From CAZTDU01 sp050248795 (lineage in GTDB: Bacteria; Pseudomonadota; Gammaproteobacteria; Burkholderiales; SG8-39): a stretch of DNA of 5,476 bases. A program made the translations under genes and the position numbers. This document shows, piece by piece, positions 1-5,476 of this stretch. Location: positions 1 through 5,476 of the forward strand of contig JBFWRS010000096.1 of NCBI GenBank assembly GCA_050248795.1. Reading direction: 5' to 3'. The number at the start of each line of letters is the position of its first letter. Position 1 is the stretch's first letter. The notes under the pieces were generated by a model. It worked only from the letters and a program-made list of their open reading frames with translations. It was not told the DNA's origin and made no database searches.

Positions 1-1119
1 TACGAGCATGCCGATCCGCGCCAGGGCTTCCACCCGGAATGGAAGTCCAGCATCTTCAACTACGGCCGCAACGAGGTGCGTGCGTTCCTGCTCTCGTCGG
101 CGCGCTTCTGGCTGGATCGCTACCACGTCGACGGCCTGCGCGTGGACGCGGTGGCGTCCATGCTGTACCTGGACTATGCGCGCGACGACGGCGACTGGAT
201 CCCCAACCGGCACGGCGGCAGGGAGAACCTCGAGGCGATGGAGTTCCTGCGCGCGCTGAACACCGCGCTGTACCGCGACTTTCCGGACACCATGACGATC
301 GCCGAGGAATCGACCGCCTGGCCGATGGTGTCGCGCCCGACCTACCTCGGCGGCCTCGGCTTCGGCCTGAAGTGGAACATGGGCTGGATGCACGATACGC
401 TCGCCTACATGCGGGAGGACCCCATCCACCGCAAGTACCATCATGGCAGGCTGACCTTTTCGCTGATCTATGCGTTCAACGAGAACTTCGTGCTGCCGCT
501 GTCGCACGACGAGGTGGTGCATGGCAAGGGTTCGCTCATCGGCAAGATGCCCGGCGACAGCTGGCAGCAGTTCGCGACGCTGCGCGCGCTCTACGGCTAC
601 ATGTGGGCGCACCCCGGCAAGAAGCTGCTGTTCATGGGCTGCGAGTTCGGCCAGCGCCGCGAATGGGCGCACGAGGGCGAGCTAGAGTGGTGGGTGGCGC
701 AGATGCCCGGCCATGCCGGGGTGCAGCGCTGGGTGGGCGACCTGAACCGCCTGTACCGCGACGAGCCGGCACTGTGGCAGGTCGACTTCTCCCACGAAGG
801 CTTCGAATGGATCGAGGCAGACGACGCCGAGAACAGCGTCCTCGCGTTCCTGCGCAAGCCCAGGCGCGGCGGCCCGGTGCTGCTCGCGGTGAGCAACCTG
901 ACGCCGGTGCCGCGGCAGAACTACGCGCTCGGCGTGCCGCGCGCAGGGCACTGGGCGGAGGTGCTGAACAGCGACGCCGCGGCCTATGGCGGCGCCGGCT
1001 GGGGCAACCTGGGCGGCATCGATGCCGCCCCCGTCAGTGCGCACGGGCGCATGTTCTCGCTGAACGTGACGCTGCCGCCGCTATCCACCGTGTACTTCCG
1101 GAGCGACGACTATGCCTGA
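1..1119 (+). CDS. glgB: 1,4-alpha-glucan branching enzyme GlgB, C-terminal half (5' truncated by window edge)
   Basis: GlgB cuts an alpha-1,4-glucan chain and rejoins the piece through an alpha-1,6 bond, making the branches of glycogen; it acts in the cytoplasm. The frame is open from base 1 to TGA at 1117-1119, giving 372 codons. The first residues (YEHADPRQGFHPEW) already lie inside the GH13 barrel, and by comparison with the E. coli enzyme (about 728 aa) roughly 350 N-terminal residues are missing, including the CBM48 domain. The three catalytic residues are visible: nucleophile Asp in GLRVDAVASM (codon 145-147), acid/base Glu in TIAEEST (304-306), and the third Asp in LSHDEVVHGK (508-510). 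The motifs GGRENLEAMEFLR, WNMGWMHDTL and PGKKLLFMG are GlgB-specific and exclude other GH13 members. The C-terminal beta domain follows from about 780 and ends in LPPLSTVYFRSDDYA. The reading frame is undisturbed. Its stop lies inside the glgE start region, so the two are probably co-translated. Confidence 0.97.
   Translation, partial: YEHADPRQGFHPEWKSSIFNYGRNEVRAFLLSSARFWLDRYHVDGLRVDAVASMLYLDYARDDGDWIPNRHGGRENLEAMEFLRALNTALYRDFPDTMTIAEESTAWPMVSRPTYLGGLGFGLKWNMGWMHDTLAYMREDPIHRKYHHGRLTFSLIYAFNENFVLPLSHDEVVHGKGSLIGKMPGDSWQQFATLRALYGYMWAHPGKKLLFMGCEFGQRREWAHEGELEWWVAQMPGHAGVQRWVGDLNRLYRDEPALWQVDFSHEGFEWIEADDAENSVLAFLRKPRRGGPVLLAVSNLTPVPRQNYALGVPRAGHWAEVLNSDAAAYGGAGWGNLGGIDAAPVSAHGRMFSLNVTLPPLSTVYFRSDDYA
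1100..1103 (+). promoter_or_regulatory. Ribosome binding site of glgE (GGAG)
   Basis: GGAG lies 8 nt before the ATG at 1112, inside the last codons of glgB. It is a good Shine-Dalgarno match at suitable spacing and supports this ATG as the glgE start. Ribosomes finishing glgB at 1119 could also restart here. Confidence 0.65.
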
Positions 1120-3121
1120 ACGCAAGGTTTCGCAACCACGTCCCGACGGCCGCGTGCGCGCGGTGATAGACGCGGTACGGCCGTGCGTCGATGCCGGCCG
1201 CTTCGCCGTCAAGAGGATCGAAGGCGACGAAGTGCGCATCGAGGCCGACTGTTTCGCGGACGGGCACGATGCGCTATGCGTCATGCTGCGCTGGCGCGCG
1301 GAGGATGCGCCGCAATGGCAGGAAGTCGCGATGCGGCCGCTGGGCAACGACGCCTGGCAGGGCAGCTTCGTTGCCGGGGCGCCGGGCCGCTACCGCTACA
1401 CGGTGAGCGCCTGGGTCGACCACCTGCTGTCCTGGCGCGAGGAGTTCGCGCGTCGCGAGGACGCCGAGGATCTCGCGATCGCGGCGCAGGTCGGCGCGGC
1501 GCTGGTCGACGCGGCCGCGTCGCGCGCGCCGGCGAAGGATCGCCGGCGCCTCGCCGACTGGGCCGCGCAGATGAGGCAGGCGCACGACACGCCGGCGCTC
1601 CGGCGCATCGGCCTGGACGAGGATCTCTTCCGGCTCGCCTCGCGCTACCCGGACCGCAGCCTCGCCACGACATGGCCGCAGGAACTGCCGCTCGACGTCG
1701 ACCGCGAGCGGGCGCGCTACAGCACCTGGTACGAACTCTTTCCGCGCTCGGCCTCGCCGACGCCCGGCCGCCACGGCACGCTGCGCGACGTCGAGGCGCG
1801 GCTCGACTATGTCGCGGAACTCGGCTTCGACGTGCTGTACCTGCCGCCGATACACCCGATCGGACGCGAGAAGCGCAAGGGTCGCAACAACGCGCTCGCC
1901 GCGCAGCCGGACGAGGTCGGCAGCCCGTGGGCGATCGGCGCGGCCGAAGGCGGCCACACCGCGATACACCCCGAGCTCGGCACGCTGGAGGACTTCCGCC
2001 GCCTGGTCGCGGCAGCGCGCGCGCGCGGCATCGAGCTCGCGCTGGACATCGCCTACCAGTGCGCGCCGGATCACCCCTGGGTCGGCGAGCACCCGGCGTG
2101 GTTTCGCCGCCGGCCGGATGGCACGGTGCAGTACGCCGAGAACCCGCCGAAGAAGTACCAGGACATCTACCCCTTCGATTTCGAGACCGGCGACTGGCAG
2201 GCGCTGTGGAGCGGCCTCAAGGGGGTGTTCGAGTTCTGGATCGGCGAAGGCGTGAAGATTTTCCGCGTCGACAATCCGCACACCAAGGCATTCGCGTTCT
2301 GGGAATGGGCGCTGGGCGAACTTCGGCGCGCGCACCCGGACGTGCTGTTCCTCGCCGAGGCGTTCACGCGGCCCAAGGTGATGCACCGGCTGGCGAAGCT
2401 CGGCTTCTCGCAGTCGTACACGTACTTCGCCTGGCGCAATTCCAGGCAGGAGCTGACCGAGTACTTCACCGAGCTCGCGCACGGCCCGGGGCGCGAGTAC
2501 TTCCGGCCCAACGTCTGGCCGAACACCCCGGACATCCTCACTGAGGCGCTGCAGTTCGGCGGCCGGCCTGTGTTCATGGCGAGGCTGGTGCTCGCCGCCA
2601 CGCTCGCCGCCAGCTACGGCATCTACGGGCCGGCATACGAGCTGATGGAGGCCACGCCGCGCGAGCCGGGCAGCGAGGAGTACCTGGATTCCGAGAAGTA
2701 CCAGCTGCGGCACTGGGACCTCGACCGCGCCGACAGCCTGCGGCACTTCATCGCTCTGGTGAACCGCATCCGGCGCGAGAACCCGGCGCTGCAGTCCGAT
2801 TCCAGCCTGCGCTTCTTCCACACCGACAATGCGCAGGTGATCTGCTATGCCAAGCAGACGCCGGACCGCGCCAACCAGATCCTCTGCGCGGTGAACCTCG
2901 ACCCGCACAACGCGCACGCGGCGTGGGTCGAACTCGACGCGGCGGCGCTCGGCCTGGAGCCCGGCGCGCAGTTCCAGGTGCACGACCTGCTGAGCGGCGC
3001 GCGCTACCTGTGGCAGGGCACGCGCAACTTCGTCCGGCTCGATCCGTCGCGCGTTCCGGCGCACGTGTTCCGCCTGCGCCGCCGCCTCCACCACGAGCAG
3101 GACTTCGACTACTTCCAGTGA
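1112..3121 (+). CDS. glgE: GlgE, alpha-1,4-glucan:maltose-1-phosphate maltosyltransferase (GH13_3)
   Basis: GlgE transfers the maltosyl group of alpha-maltose 1-phosphate to the non-reducing end of alpha-1,4-glucans, releasing phosphate. The gene is complete: 669 aa, in the usual family range of about 650-700. Residues about 17-105 match the GlgE N-terminal beta-sandwich (VDAGRFAVKRIEGDEV, then DCFADGHDAL and GNDAWQGSF). Residues about 110-190 match its helical insert. The barrel starts near WYELFPRS (206-213) and contains LYLPPIHPIGR (242-252), SPWAIGAAEGGH (271-282) and ENPPKKYQDIYPFDFE (343-358). Catalytic residues by motif are Asp387 (FRVDNPHTK), Glu416 (FLAEAFTRPKVM) and Asp474 (WPNTPDIL). 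EPGSEEYLDSEKY (518-530) is another family signature, and a C-terminal beta domain runs from about 565 to the end (DFDYFQ). The ATG at 1112 is chosen because GGAG precedes it and the N domain starts soon after. The gene overlaps glgB by 8 nt and is followed 25 nt later by treS-mak, whose product supplies its substrate. Confidence 0.98.
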   Translation: MPERKVSQPRPDGRVRAVIDAVRPCVDAGRFAVKRIEGDEVRIEADCFADGHDALCVMLRWRAEDAPQWQEVAMRPLGNDAWQGSFVAGAPGRYRYTVSAWVDHLLSWREEFARREDAEDLAIAAQVGAALVDAAASRAPAKDRRRLADWAAQMRQAHDTPALRRIGLDEDLFRLASRYPDRSLATTWPQELPLDVDRERARYSTWYELFPRSASPTPGRHGTLRDVEARLDYVAELGFDVLYLPPIHPIGREKRKGRNNALAAQPDEVGSPWAIGAAEGGHTAIHPELGTLEDFRRLVAAARARGIELALDIAYQCAPDHPWVGEHPAWFRRRPDGTVQYAENPPKKYQDIYPFDFETGDWQALWSGLKGVFEFWIGEGVKIFRVDNPHTKAFAFWEWALGELRRAHPDVLFLAEAFTRPKVMHRLAKLGFSQSYTYFAWRNSRQELTEYFTELAHGPGREYFRPNVWPNTPDILTEALQFGGRPVFMARLVLAATLAASYGIYGPAYELMEATPREPGSEEYLDSEKYQLRHWDLDRADSLRHFIALVNRIRRENPALQSDSSLRFFHTDNAQVICYAKQTPDRANQILCAVNLDPHNAHAAWVELDAAALGLEPGAQFQVHDLLSGARYLWQGTRNFVRLDPSRVPAHVFRLRRRLHHEQDFDYFQ

Positions 3122-3146
3122 CCCGCAACCGGAATACGGACCGATC
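3122..3146 (+). promoter_or_regulatory. Short glgE/treS gap with a weak ribosome binding site
   Basis: Only 25 nt separate the glgE stop from the treS GTG. GGA at 3138-3140 sits 6 nt before the GTG and is the best Shine-Dalgarno candidate; GGAA at 3131-3134 is a more distant alternative. No terminator hairpin or promoter fits in this gap, so read-through from glgE is the simplest reading. The weak site plus a GTG start may give lower initiation than at glgE. Confidence 0.45.

Positions 3147-5476
<2,330 letters not shown>

Noticed and set aside
39..1166. 375-codon + strand frame overlapping glgB
   Set aside because: Arg/Ala-rich out-of-frame translation over a region where frame 1 encodes unmistakable GlgB motifs.
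2015..2027. Alternating GC run of 13 nt, possible Z-DNA-forming tract
   Set aside because: It encodes Ala-Arg-Ala-Arg within a conserved helix of GlgE, and similar short runs recur through the window, as expected for this base composition.
1183..2544. 453-codon + strand frame inside glgE
   Set aside because: Out-of-frame shadow: composition dominated by Arg, Gly and Ala, with no motif, inside the well-conserved glgE frame.
3122..3146. Possible terminator or promoter between glgE and treS
   Set aside because: The gap is only 25 nt, with no inverted repeat, T-run or -35/-10 pair that I can support.

Overview
This window carries three adjacent genes, all on the + strand, that encode most of the GlgE pathway, the bacterial route that turns trehalose into branched alpha-glucan via maltose and maltose 1-phosphate. 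The DNA is very GC-rich, with G or C at most third codon positions. The gene content, the fused TreS-maltokinase architecture and the protein wording all suggest a high-GC proteobacterium (beta or gamma). That placement is inference from remembered family sequences, not a database result.

Layout: positions 1-1119 hold the C-terminal half of the glycogen branching enzyme GlgB, whose 5' part lies outside the window. Positions 1112-3121 hold a complete GlgE maltosyltransferase; its ATG overlaps the end of glgB by 8 nt. After a 25-nt gap, a GTG-started reading frame begins at 3147 and stays open to the window end at 5476. It encodes trehalose synthase (TreS) fused to maltokinase (Mak). The window stops just as the kinase proper begins, at the presumed ATP-binding lysine.

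The products fit one metabolic line. TreS isomerises trehalose to maltose, Mak phosphorylates maltose with ATP to maltose 1-phosphate, GlgE adds the maltosyl unit to alpha-1,4-glucan chains, and GlgB introduces alpha-1,6 branches. The tight spacing and the absence of a terminator or promoter-like gap suggest a single transcript. GlgB, GlgE and TreS are all GH13-family enzymes, and the catalytic Asp/Glu/Asp set is intact in each.

No RNA gene, mobile element, CRISPR array or intergenic stretch above 25 nt is present. This is a well-known pathway in a compact arrangement. I see no evidence of an undescribed system. The points worth a second look are gene order, translational coupling, the fusion, a few residue choices in GlgE, and a GC-rich inverted repeat just after the treS start.
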